The notes: generated by a model not told the origin, from the sequence alone. A stretch of DNA of 11,565 nt from an uncultured Desulfobulbaceae bacterium (GCA_947260045.1 CAMYOP010000058.1:1-11565); one strand, 5' to 3'. Counted from the stretch's first letter, positions 1 to 7,462 are shown. Translations and numbers: made by a program.

Positions 1-327
1 CTTGCGCAGCGCCTGCTGGATTTCAAGGAGTTCTTCACGTGGTCTGCTGCTGAAAAAACCATCTGCAGTATCAGCAAGACCATCAAGATGAAGCGCCCCG
101 GAAAAAGCCAGCAAAACAGTGGTCATTAAAACCGAGGCGACCAAAGGTGGGAAAAAATGCCAGAAAATCCAGGCGAATAGCGCAGCTATTCCGCCCAGGA
201 CCAGACCGACAACAGGAAAGAAAATGGTTGCATTTTCAAAATCTTGCGATCTTGCATAGACAGATTTTGGCACTGGAAAAATGGTCAAAAAACCAAATGC
301 CGCCGCGCAATCCATGAGCCATTTCAT
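1..327 (-). CDS. cobS: Adenosylcobinamide-GDP ribazoletransferase (cobalamin synthase), N-terminal part
   Basis: Partial gene that runs off the left edge; the 109 N-terminal residues of a protein that is usually about 250 long are visible. CobS is an inner-membrane enzyme that joins adenosylcobinamide-GDP to alpha-ribazole or its phosphate in the last steps of cobalamin synthesis. The reverse strand reads MKWLMDCAAAFGFLTIFPVP at the start, then hydrophobic segments, then the family signature HLDGLADTADG at residues 80-90, which holds the acidic metal-binding residues. The ATG at 327-325 overlaps the cobT stop as TGATG, so the two are probably translationally coupled; an in-frame GTG one codon upstream is a less likely start. 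Its place after cobC and cobT supports the call. Confidence 0.93.
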   Translation of the reverse strand, partial: MKWLMDCAAAFGFLTIFPVPKSVYARSQDFENATIFFPVVGLVLGGIAALFAWIFWHFFPPLVASVLMTTVLLAFSGALHLDGLADTADGFFSSRPREELLEIQQALRK

Positions 328-1421
328 CACGAATCAGGTGTCCCGGTTACACCAGCATCCTCAAAAGTCGCCACTTCTGTCAAGACTGCAACTGCAGCAT
401 CAATGAGATTCATGGCAAGCGCAGCACCTGTTCCTTCTCCCAGACGTAAGTTCAGGTCTAAAAGCGGTTCGCATCGCAAGACCTCATGCATGGCCCTATG
501 CCCCTGCTCAACACTTCTATGAGCACAAATGATATAATCTCTGACAAATGGCTCCAAACTGTAGGCAATTAAGGCACCGGCGGTAGAAATAAACCCATCA
601 ACCATCACAGGTTTTCCATTGGCTGCAGCACCTATGATAAGACCTGCGAGACCGCCAATCTCAAAACCGCCAACTTTAGCCAGTACATCCAAACCGTCAC
701 TGGCATCGGGTTTATTGACAGCGAGGGCTTTTTCGATAACTGCTATTTTTCCTGCCAACTGCTGATCGTCAAGTCCAGTGCCGCGACCGGTTATCTCTTC
801 AACTTTTTTACCTGTCAAAGCTGCACATATGGCTGTTGATGGCGTAGTATTACCAATTCCCATGTCACCTGTTCCAAACACATCCACTTCCGGAGCCAGT
901 TGGTTTGCAACTTCAATTCCTGCTTCAACTGCCATAACGGCATGAGTTCTGGTCATTGCAGGACCATGGGCTATATTTGCAGTACCATTGCCAATTTTTC
1001 TAGATAATATTTTATCTTGCCCGGCCAAATCACTCAGGTCGGCCGTTGCCCCCATATCCACTACGACTACCTCTGCACCAACCTGTCTTGCCAAAGCATT
1101 AATTCCTGCTCCACCTGCAACAAAATTATGAACCATCTGGGCAGTTACCTCTGAAGGATATTTTGAAACGCCTTCTGCTGTTACACCATGGTCTCCGACC
1201 ATAACCACCACCTTTTTCCTGGAAACAGGAGGGGTAAGTGATCGTGTCATTCCAGCCAGGTCAACGGCAAGATCCATAAGATCGCCAAGGGCCCAATGGG
1301 GCATGGTTAATTGTTCCAGGTGTTTTATGGCATTTTCTCTTGAAGTAGAGTCCTGGGGAAATATCTTTTGGAAGGTCGATTCCAAATAGTTTACAGAATC
1401 CGAACGTTTTTTATATCGCAT
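327..1421 (-). CDS. cobT: Nicotinate-nucleotide--dimethylbenzimidazole phosphoribosyltransferase
   Basis: 364 residues, close to the usual family length of about 350. CobT transfers phosphoribose from nicotinate mononucleotide to a lower-ligand base such as 5,6-dimethylbenzimidazole, giving alpha-ribazole phosphate for cobalamin assembly. Family segments are clear: MVGDHGVTAEGVSKYPSE near residues 73-90, followed by the GGAGINALARQ stretch; GTGDMGIGNTTPSTA in the middle; and LRLGEGTGAALAM near the C-terminus, where Glu329 corresponds to the catalytic glutamate. The first 20-30 residues are variable. The start is supported by an AAGGAA ribosome site 6-8 bases upstream. The gene lies 59 bases after cobC and overlaps cobS, so the three look like one operon. 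Which base is used as lower ligand cannot be told from the sequence. Confidence 0.96.
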   Translation of the reverse strand: MRYKKRSDSVNYLESTFQKIFPQDSTSRENAIKHLEQLTMPHWALGDLMDLAVDLAGMTRSLTPPVSRKKVVVMVGDHGVTAEGVSKYPSEVTAQMVHNFVAGGAGINALARQVGAEVVVVDMGATADLSDLAGQDKILSRKIGNGTANIAHGPAMTRTHAVMAVEAGIEVANQLAPEVDVFGTGDMGIGNTTPSTAICAALTGKKVEEITGRGTGLDDQQLAGKIAVIEKALAVNKPDASDGLDVLAKVGGFEIGGLAGLIIGAAANGKPVMVDGFISTAGALIAYSLEPFVRDYIICAHRSVEQGHRAMHEVLRCEPLLDLNLRLGEGTGAALAMNLIDAAVAVLTEVATFEDAGVTGTPDS

Positions 1422-1480
1422 ATTTTTTCCTTTTATCTTAAGACGAAATGCCGAAAATAAATAAAATTACCTTGGCCGTA

Positions 1481-2077
1481 TTATCTATTCAAGCCTGAAA
1501 GCAAAGCACCTTCTTCAAATACATCGAGCACAGTAAGGGTTGCAGGCTGCACATTAAATAAAAGATAGTTCCGTACAGGAAGCTTGAGAGCCAGACAAAT
1601 CATAGTACGTATTACTCCACCATGGGTCACAAGCAACACGTCACTTGCCTCTGTCTGCTTCAAGTCATTATAGAGTTCTGTTATGCGCCCTGTAAAAGAA
1701 ACTATGGATTCCCCTTCTGGAAAAACAAAGTCATCATATTGTGACCAGCCTTCAAGCTTCTCAGGTTCCTCCTGATTTATCTCCTGAAATGTTTTTTGCT
1801 CCCAGCGGCCGAAATTTATTTCCCGCAGACGATCATCATGCTCAAAGAGATACTTCTTTGAACTGAAACGCTGCAGTTCATTTTTTGTTTGAACAGTACG
1901 CAGCATGGGACTTACGTAACATAAGGCAGGAGAATATTCATCAATGAGGGGAATCAGCCGACTCACCTCTTCCAAACCATTCGTGCTTGCAGAAACATCG
2001 CTTGAACCAATAAAACGGCCATGATGCAATGCATCTACAGCAGCATGTCTGACTAAAAGAAGCCTGGTTACTTTCAT
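1481..2077 (-). CDS. cobC: Histidine phosphatase, probable alpha-ribazole-5'-phosphate phosphatase
   Basis: 198 residues, usual for CobC. It belongs to the histidine phosphatase (phosphoglycerate-mutase-like) superfamily. The catalytic LLLVRHAA motif has Arg10 and His11, SPMLRTVQT has Arg60, LREINFGRWE carries the acid Glu86, and VTHGG supplies the second active-site histidine, His152. In the cobalamin pathway this family removes the 5'-phosphate from alpha-ribazole phosphate or from the cobalamin phosphate. The superfamily alone is not specific; the assignment rests on its position as first gene before cobT and cobS. A GGAAGAAG ribosome site lies just upstream of the ATG. No cobalamin-riboswitch B12-box sequence was seen upstream. 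Confidence 0.88.
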   Translation of the reverse strand: MKVTRLLLVRHAAVDALHHGRFIGSSDVSASTNGLEEVSRLIPLIDEYSPALCYVSPMLRTVQTKNELQRFSSKKYLFEHDDRLREINFGRWEQKTFQEINQEEPEKLEGWSQYDDFVFPEGESIVSFTGRITELYNDLKQTEASDVLLVTHGGVIRTMICLALKLPVRNYLLFNVQPATLTVLDVFEEGALLSGLNR

Positions 2078-2121
2078 TATCTTCTTCCAGAGTGAGGAAT
2101 CTTCATCAAAAGATTTGCATT

Positions 2122-2150
2122 CGTATAGTACAATCGAAAGAGAGCAGCAA
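2122..2150 (-). promoter_or_regulatory. Candidate sigma-70 promoter for the cob operon
   Basis: On the reverse strand TTGCTG (2150-2145), a 17-base spacer and TATACG (2127-2122) lie about 45 bases before the cobC start. Both boxes are imperfect (3 of 6 and 4 of 6 matches). The spacing and position are right, but the sequence is AT-rich and such matches arise by chance. Confidence 0.3.
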
Positions 2151-2180
2151 GCGTATGGGTTTCATATTACATTTTTTCAT

Positions 2181-2200
2181 TGTTTCTTTAAGAAGAAACA
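2181..2200. promoter_or_regulatory. Perfect 8-bp inverted repeat between divergent genes
   Basis: TGTTTCTT and AAGAAACA flank a 4-base loop (TAAG). The dyad lies between cobC and the divergently transcribed membrane-protein gene, upstream of the plus-strand promoter and upstream of the cob operon candidate promoter. It could be an operator or a weak hairpin; the T-rich stretch that follows on the plus strand is too broken for a confident terminator. Confidence 0.4.
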
Positions 2201-2229
2201 AATTTTCTAACAGAATTATTGAAATCTCT

Positions 2230-2259
2230 TTGACAAGCTTGTTAAAACTTATTTATAGT
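2230..2259 (+). promoter_or_regulatory. Near-consensus sigma-70 promoter for the DUF2339-type gene
   Basis: TTGACA at 2230-2235 matches the -35 consensus exactly. After an 18-base spacer, TATAGT at 2254-2259 matches the -10 consensus at five of six positions. Transcription would start near 2266, giving a 5' leader of about 137 bases before the ATG at 2403. This is the best-looking promoter in the window. Confidence 0.6.
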
Positions 2260-2265
2260 TGAATA

Positions 2266-2308
2266 CCCATGCCACACCGTGGTACGAGGTTCCTCGGAAA
2301 CACTTGGG
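2266..2308 (+). other. Foldable 5' leader segment (possible structured RNA)
   Basis: Starting at the predicted transcription start, three nested pairings fit together: an outer CCCA (2266-2269) with TGGG (2305-2308), an inner hairpin CCAC-ACC-GTGG (2272-2282), and a second inner hairpin CGAGG-TT-CCTCG (2285-2296). This makes a small three-way-junction-like fold directly at the 5' end of the mRNA. I do not recognise it as a known riboswitch class. The short outer helix could be chance, so this is a structural suggestion only. Confidence 0.35.
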
Positions 2309-2337
2309 CTGGAAAAGTTTGCAGTTGTAACACCTTT

Positions 2338-2361
2338 AATGATCAGAGTGCAATGATCATT
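2338..2361. repeat. Short direct repeat with palindrome in the 5' leader
   Basis: AATGATCA occurs at 2338-2345 and again at 2352-2359, 14 bases apart. The second copy is part of the perfect 10-base palindrome AATGATCATT (2352-2361). It lies 40-65 bases before the membrane-protein start and could be a two-site operator or an RNA element. No matching regulator is known. Confidence 0.35.
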
Positions 2362-2402
2362 TTTCATGAAGAGATGTAAATAATTAGATTCAAGGTATAT
2401 GT

Positions 2403-4199
2403 ATGTCAAATGATTCATTTGAACAACGTTTCGAAGTACTTCATCAAGAGATAACATTCCTCAAAACCCAGGTAAATGGCCTCACAGAGCGCCTTGAAAA
2501 ATATGAAACCACGACGAAGAAACTAAATGGATCAATAGCGACTAGCGAACCCGATGAAGATACATATGTCAATATACCAGATATAAATTCAGAAAAAGTA
2601 TGGTCCTGGGTAGGAGGTTCATCACTCTTACCAAGAATTGCAACCGTCTGTTTCATCATGGTCTTTGCCCTCACCTTAAGAACCCTGACTGACAATAACG
2701 TTATCGGCCTGCAAGTCGGATCTTACCTTGGCATGGGTTATGCTGCTCTCCTCATCGGCTGGGCGGTTTTCTTGCTTGGACGCAGCAGCAAGCTTGCCGT
2801 TGTATTTGAAGTCTGCGGCATTTTGCTGATGTACAGTATTGCCCTTGAAACCCATGCTCGTTTTGAATCCGTTTCCTCAACTTTTGTATATATAATTCTT
2901 TTTTTCCTATTGCTTACAACAAGCCTTGTTAATATTCGATTTAACCATCCAGGACTTAACTTCCTGGCTACTTTTGGTACATGTCTTATAGCCTCGTTCA
3001 TTGATTTCCCTAAGCCATACTTTACCCCTTTGATCTTGCTCCTGCTTGCTGGAAACATTCTCGTCTATTTTTCTGCTAAAAAATTGAATAAAGGAGAATG
3101 GAATCGCCTGGCGATTTTCGCTGTCAGCTATACGGTCTGGCTCCTCTGGACTTTTCGGCTCCGTGTTCCCCTGGAAAAAGGACTCACAAGTGATCCTTAT
3201 CTTGCGCAGGCGTGGTATTTCCCTACCATGATACTCTTTGCAGCCTTCTTTTTCTTTTGCACCATGAAAGAAGCCCTGCAGGGAAAACAACTCAGTGTTT
3301 TTGACCTCAGCCTGCCAACGCTCAACGTATTATGGGCCCTTCCCCTTGCCCTGGTTGTCGTAAAATCAGGATCAGGAAGTTTTTTTCTGTTAGGTCTTTT
3401 TGGCCTTGTTGCAGCTTTACTTCATTTTGGTTTTTCTGCTTATCTCTTTAAAAAACCGCAACAGGATATCAAGGCAATTTGCAGTTTTATGATTGCAGGT
3501 TGTATTTTACTGATCCTGGCACTTCCTTCGGCAACAGGCTCCATACTGCTGACAATAGCCATTCTTTCGGGGATAGCACTCGGTGTTTTTACCATTGCAC
3601 AAAGCTCAAAAATTGGTGGCATTCGACTTGTTTCCTACCTCCTCCAAGGGCTTACTGGATTGCTTGCACTTGCTACTGGCAGCTTCGCCACTACCAGTGC
3701 ATCACCTTTTCTGGCCATGCTGGTAGCGAGCATTGTTGGCCTTATAAGTGGCTATCAGTATCTGGCAGCGCGCAAAACGCCCCTTTCTTCCAACAACGGT
3801 TTCTTTGGAGCTATAGACAGACATGATCGAAGCGCTGTCGTATTGCTACTCGTCAACCTGATCAGTCTTTTCTGCATGCTGCAACTGGGGGCAACCCAGC
3901 TCCTTCCTGCTCTGTCGTCGGACCCACTGAACACCTTAAAAGGCGTACAGTCTTTATTTCTCAATATCGGTTCTATTATTATTCTTCTTGTGGCTTTGTC
4001 TAAAAGAAACAAGGAGTTGATGACCATTGGAGTACTGGTAGTTATAATCAGTGCCTTTAAAGTCTTTGCTTATGATTTATTCAAATCACATGGAGTCCCC
4101 CTCGTCTTAAGTGTTTTATCTTTTGGTGTTGTGGCAGCAGTTGGCTCAGTTGTAATGAGCAAATGGTCGCCTAGTGCAAATAAAGAAAAAACCGTATAA
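2403..4199 (+). CDS. DUF2339-type polytopic membrane protein
   Basis: 598 residues of unknown function. Residues 8-35 form a probable cytoplasmic coiled coil, followed by a polar linker and then, from about residue 70 to the end, some 14-16 hydrophobic segments. Two regions resemble the DUF2339 family of predicted membrane proteins: the first membrane stretch (VGGSSLLPRIATVCFIMVFA, followed by RTLTDNNVIG) and the C-terminal SAFKVFAYDLF with the following helix. Members of that family also start with a coiled coil and can be longer than this one. No catalytic motif is visible. The start is supported by AAGG 7 bases upstream. It is transcribed alone, divergent from the cob operon and convergent with the kinase gene, so neighbours give no functional clue. 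Confidence 0.75.
   Translation: MSNDSFEQRFEVLHQEITFLKTQVNGLTERLEKYETTTKKLNGSIATSEPDEDTYVNIPDINSEKVWSWVGGSSLLPRIATVCFIMVFALTLRTLTDNNVIGLQVGSYLGMGYAALLIGWAVFLLGRSSKLAVVFEVCGILLMYSIALETHARFESVSSTFVYIILFFLLLTTSLVNIRFNHPGLNFLATFGTCLIASFIDFPKPYFTPLILLLLAGNILVYFSAKKLNKGEWNRLAIFAVSYTVWLLWTFRLRVPLEKGLTSDPYLAQAWYFPTMILFAAFFFFCTMKEALQGKQLSVFDLSLPTLNVLWALPLALVVVKSGSGSFFLLGLFGLVAALLHFGFSAYLFKKPQQDIKAICSFMIAGCILLILALPSATGSILLTIAILSGIALGVFTIAQSSKIGGIRLVSYLLQGLTGLLALATGSFATTSASPFLAMLVASIVGLISGYQYLAARKTPLSSNNGFFGAIDRHDRSAVVLLLVNLISLFCMLQLGATQLLPALSSDPLNTLKGVQSLFLNIGSIIILLVALSKRNKELMTIGVLVVIISAFKVFAYDLFKSHGVPLVLSVLSFGVVAAVGSVVMSKWSPSANKEKTV
2406..2422. promoter_or_regulatory. 17-bp palindrome directly after the start codon
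   Basis: TCAAATGA and TCATTTGA flank a single central T, overlapping codons 2-7 of the membrane-protein gene. It could be a repressor site or an mRNA hairpin that masks the start. In coding DNA this may also be chance. Confidence 0.25.
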
Positions 4200-4249
4200 A
4201 AAAAGCCAGCATTTACAAGGTATTTAGTAACACCTTATAAGTGCCGGCT
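4198..4249 (-). terminator. Rho-independent terminator of the sensory operon
   Basis: An 18-base-pair stem with three imperfect positions (arms 4204-4221 and 4232-4249, from AGCC to GGCT) surrounds a 10-base loop. On the minus strand it is followed by seven T residues (4204-4198), and two of the three imperfect positions become G-U pairs, so it best serves the kinase gene ending at 4289. It begins directly at the stop of the plus-strand gene and may also stop that transcript, although the plus-strand side lacks a T run. Confidence 0.75.
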
Positions 4250-4288
4250 AAGAACAATTCCTTGGCCATGCACCCTTTCACTTTCTAC

Positions 4289-5815
4289 TCAATGCGGGGG
4301 ACTATGCACTGGTAAATAGATTGTAAAAGTACTCCCCTGGCCAAGAGTGGAATCCACGAAACAACAACCTCCATGGGCCTGTACTATTCCATAGACCATG
4401 GACAAACCCAGACCTGTTCCCTTCCCTTCTCCTTTTGTGGTAAAAAACGGTTCAAATATCTGTGTAAGATTCTTTTTTTCTATTCCGCTTCCATTGTCTG
4501 CAACAATAATTTGAACAAATTCGCCTGGATCAAAATCCACATGTTTATATTTTTCGACAAATTGTTCATCAAGGTATCTGGTCACTGTGGAAATTTTTAT
4601 TTCTCCACCATCTTTCATGGAGTCACGGGCATTTACACAGAGATTCATCAGCACCTGTTCCAACTGGGTCGAGTCTCCGTAAACTATCGGTGATGGCTCA
4701 AACAAATTCAGAGTAAGAGTGATTTTATTGTTTTTCATGGTGGAATCAAGGATTGAAACAACGCTTGTAATAATTGTTGAAATCGGAAGTGGCAGCGGTT
4801 TTGTTGTCTTTTTCCGGGAAAATGTCAGGAGTTGATTAACCAAGTCGGAAGCTCGGAAGCCAGCTTTTTCAACGGTTTCCAACATGGCAATATTATCATG
4901 GTCCTGAGGAATAGTTTTTCTCAAGATACTGAGATGCCCCATCATGGCACCTAATATATTATTAAAATCGTGGGCAATCCCACCAGCCATTGAGCCAAGT
5001 GCAGTGAGTCTTTCTGCCTGAATAAGTTGATTCTGGGCATTTTTTAGTTCATCCATCTGCTGATGAAGTTGTCTTTTCTTAGTATACAGTGAACGACTCA
5101 TGGTGTTAAAGATACCAACGAGTTCAGCAAACTCATCTTTTCCGTCATATGCGACCTGGTACCCCCATCTGCCAGCAGCTATCTCAGAACTCCCTTCCAT
5201 CAGGCTTTTAATTGGTTTGGTTACGGATTTAGTAAGATATTGAGCCACAAAAAACGCAAGCAACAGCACAAGCAGCATTGTAAAAGCTAGATAAACATAT
5301 GATTTATCAATGGCAGACATTACAGAATCCGACTTACTTTGAATCGTTGTTGCTGCCCGAATCACCATTTCATGAACCTGATCTTTAATCTTATTACTGA
5401 GATCAGAAACATTTCTCTGTAAATCGCGACGCCTGTCTCCTTCAGAAACCAGAGTTATCAGATGACTCATTTCCACCTTAAGATCAGCCACAAGCAGCTC
5501 AGTCGACTCAATTTCGGCCCGAATGCCGGGTACATGATGGCAATCATGACAAGCACGAATTGACTCGTCTAGTAAATCAACGCTTTCTATAACTTTATCG
5601 AGGTGTTCTGTAAAAATAACTGGCGGAGAAAGAACATAGAGTTGTACATTTTGGAGATTATAGCTGAGTTCCTGCCTTATATCGCCAATTTCATGTAAGC
5701 CTATGAGATAGCGAAGATTGGAAGAAGATGAAAATAGGTGATACAGAAGAACACCCGCCCCCAGCACAAAAAAGGAAAAAATTAAGACAAATGAGAGGAC
5801 AATACGTTTTTTCAT
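4289..5815 (-). CDS. Membrane sensor histidine kinase with a CxxCH motif in its periplasmic domain
   Basis: 508 residues. One membrane helix at about 6-27, a mainly helical periplasmic domain to about 172, a second helix at about 174-193, then HAMP (about 190-245), a coiled coil, HisKA with GGIAHDFNN and phosphoacceptor His282, and an HATPase domain with N box NLCVNARDSM (Asn395), DNGSG (440-444) and GKGTGLGL (464-471). All catalytic motifs are intact; there is no PAS or receiver domain. The periplasmic domain contains CHDCHH at residues 89-94, a CxxCH sequence of the kind that binds heme c covalently, so redox, gas or ligand sensing through heme is possible; this is inference. The ATG overlaps the stop of the upstream binding-protein gene as ATGA, so the two are likely co-translated partners. 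No cognate regulator is adjacent. Confidence 0.9.
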   Translation of the reverse strand: MKKRIVLSFVLIFSFFVLGAGVLLYHLFSSSSNLRYLIGLHEIGDIRQELSYNLQNVQLYVLSPPVIFTEHLDKVIESVDLLDESIRACHDCHHVPGIRAEIESTELLVADLKVEMSHLITLVSEGDRRRDLQRNVSDLSNKIKDQVHEMVIRAATTIQSKSDSVMSAIDKSYVYLAFTMLLVLLLAFFVAQYLTKSVTKPIKSLMEGSSEIAAGRWGYQVAYDGKDEFAELVGIFNTMSRSLYTKKRQLHQQMDELKNAQNQLIQAERLTALGSMAGGIAHDFNNILGAMMGHLSILRKTIPQDHDNIAMLETVEKAGFRASDLVNQLLTFSRKKTTKPLPLPISTIITSVVSILDSTMKNNKITLTLNLFEPSPIVYGDSTQLEQVLMNLCVNARDSMKDGGEIKISTVTRYLDEQFVEKYKHVDFDPGEFVQIIVADNGSGIEKKNLTQIFEPFFTTKGEGKGTGLGLSMVYGIVQAHGGCCFVDSTLGQGSTFTIYLPVHSPPH

Positions 5816-6726
5816 TTATTCTCGTATTGATAATTACTCAGACTGATATTTGCGTGGCTAGCCATTTTTTCAACAACTTCATAGTCCTCTTTATTTGTTT
5901 CAACAAAATCAAGTGCTCTTAATACTTTTAACACTTTTTTACCTTCATTGTCTTCTTTCATTCTTAAAAGTGTATTTTTAAGTTTATTTTTCAGCTCGGT
6001 ATCCATATCCTTTGAAACGCATAATCCGTTTGAAGGCACCGCCAGGCTACTTGCCAGGATAACTATTTCTCGTCTGGCTCTGGGGTTTGTTTCAAGAAAA
6101 TGGTCAAAAACCGTATTTTTAGCCGCCCCTATATCTGCGTTGCCGCTGAGAACCGCAGATATGGAAGCATCATGACTACCAGTAAAATAATATTCCTTAA
6201 AAAAATCTTGATATTTTTCAACCCCATGGAGCTGCAAATAAGACAGAGGAAAAACATACCCTGCTGTTGTGGCCTGCTCGACAAAAGCCATAATTTTACC
6301 TTTCATGTCATCAACAGTCATGATTCCGCTATCTTTACGAACAAAAATATGCCCGAAATACATAGAACTTCCATCAAGGTTCACAGGACGGGCCAAGGGT
6401 TCAACGCCCAATTGATGAATTGCCAACGTGCCGGTAAAAGATCCAAGAAAAGCTCCATCCACCTGTTTTTTTTGTAGACTTTTAATAATATTGCCATATC
6501 TGCTCAAAATAGTGAACCGCACTTCTTTTCCTATTTTCTTAGAGAGATAAACAGCAAGTGGTTGAAAACGCTTGGATTGCGAAAATACATTCATTTCAGG
6601 CAACAAACCTAAGGTAAGAGACTCTTTGCCATTGGCAGTACCAGGAACAATAAGACAACAGAAAAGAACAAATGTTATTACAGCTGACAGATATCGCGAG
6701 ACAATACAAGATGATGTTTGCAGCAT
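5812..6726 (-). CDS. PhnD-like periplasmic substrate-binding protein, probable sensor partner
   Basis: 304 residues. The N-terminus has a basic/hydrophobic signal peptide to about residue 33 (VLFCCLIVPGTANG); no lipobox is apparent. The mature part resembles PhnD-type (phosphate/phosphonate/oxyanion) binding proteins: SLTLGLLPEMNVF, RFQPLAVYLSKKIGKEVRF, KQVDGAFLGSFTG, the DDMKGKIMAFVEQATTAGYV region and SAVLSGNADIGAAK. No ABC permease or ATPase genes are nearby. The gene instead overlaps a histidine kinase by four bases. This suggests it presents a ligand to the kinase, comparable to the PhnD-like sensor domain of TtrS-type kinases, but encoded as a separate protein. The ligand is unknown. 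A GGGGTGG ribosome site lies 5-11 bases before the ATG. Confidence 0.87.
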   Translation of the reverse strand: MLQTSSCIVSRYLSAVITFVLFCCLIVPGTANGKESLTLGLLPEMNVFSQSKRFQPLAVYLSKKIGKEVRFTILSRYGNIIKSLQKKQVDGAFLGSFTGTLAIHQLGVEPLARPVNLDGSSMYFGHIFVRKDSGIMTVDDMKGKIMAFVEQATTAGYVFPLSYLQLHGVEKYQDFFKEYYFTGSHDASISAVLSGNADIGAAKNTVFDHFLETNPRARREIVILASSLAVPSNGLCVSKDMDTELKNKLKNTLLRMKEDNEGKKVLKVLRALDFVETNKEDYEVVEKMASHANISLSNYQYENK

Positions 6727-6770
6727 CTTTCCACCCCATAGGTTTCTTTAATAATCGTTATAAGTATACA

Positions 6771-6936
6771 TGATTACTACTAAAGCTCAGTTACTCAGTT
6801 AATAGCGGGAGACAGATCGGAGCCTGTGCTTACCTAAATTTTTCCTAAGCCTAAGGGGACCGAATTTTTTCCGCGTATTATCAGCGAAAATTATTCTGTC
6901 TCCCGAATAATAACGGAAAAATAAAATCGGTCCCCT
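6771..6936. repeat. Palindromic interspersed element, copy 1 (REP/MITE-like)
   Basis: The element contains two interleaved inverted repeats. CGGGAGACAGA (6806-6816) pairs with TCTGTCTCCCG (6895-6905). AGGGGACCGA followed by ATTTTTTCCG (6854-6873) pairs with the stretch from CGGAAAAAT to TCGGTCCCCT (6914-6936). A central CGC...GCG hairpin lies at 6872-6886. A clearly related copy is at 11469-11565. Copy 1 has an 8-base tandem duplication, CTCAGTTA twice at 6786-6801, and about 14 extra bases after the first arm. It has no coding capacity. The shape recalls REP elements moved by IS200/IS605-type (RAYT) transposases; this is inference, as no transposase gene is present here. Confidence 0.75.
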
Positions 6937-7260
6937 CTCTTTTAGTTTCCAACTGAGGTTTAGTGATAATCAAATAATTATATCATTTTTATGTAATAAG
7001 ACTTCATCACCCACCCATCTTACTGCATATTACTATTATCCTACAAGCCAGCGACTGATAAACAAAACAATATCTAAAAAATCTGCCTTTAATTTTAACA
7101 AAGAAACAAAATATGCATCAACAGCCAAGAGATAAAAATGCCATGCCTGAGAATCATTGTCTCCCAATATTTTCGAGAGAGATTTAATCGTTGAACATTG
7201 TTTAAAAAATACCAAAAATGGTCTCAAAAGGCAAAAAACTTAATCAAAATAAAGCAAGAC

Positions 7261-7289
7261 CAAAAAAAAATGGGATACAAAAAAAAATG
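7261..7289. repeat. Direct repeat of a 9-A tract
   Basis: The 12-base word C-A9-TG occurs at 7261-7272 and again at 7278-7289, 17 bases apart. A-tracts of this length bend DNA and are prone to slippage. No function can be assigned. Confidence 0.4.
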
Positions 7290-7462
7290 TAAATTCAAAA
7301 AGTTATCCAAAATAGCCTGTAACACACTCTTTTTTTCACATTCTCTTCCCTTGACTATCAAGCCAACTTGTTGTTTATTTTCGTTCTTCATACTCACTTT
7401 CTTTAGAACTGAAAGAATTGTCGATGTACATTCAGTAAAGATATTGCTACACCAAAAACCTG

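Noticed and set aside
2269..2379. 36-codon open frame in the leader (starting MPHRGTRFLG)
   Set aside because: It begins three bases after the predicted transcription start and has no ribosome site; the composition is not convincing, so chance is more likely than a leader peptide.
2078..2402. Cobalamin riboswitch upstream of the cob operon
   Set aside because: On the minus strand I found no B12-box-like sequence (the plus strand lacks CAGTGGCT or a close variant) and no matching multi-helix arrangement.
5812..6726. Component of a phosphonate ABC transporter
   Set aside because: No permease or ATPase gene is adjacent; the only coupled gene is a histidine kinase.
6771..6936. Simple terminator of a neighbouring gene
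   Set aside because: It lies upstream of the starts of the genes on both sides, and the inverted repeats are interleaved and recur at 11469; a repeat element explains this better.
7036..7227. 63-codon minus-strand open frame
   Set aside because: Short, AT-driven, with no start signal and no recognisable motif.
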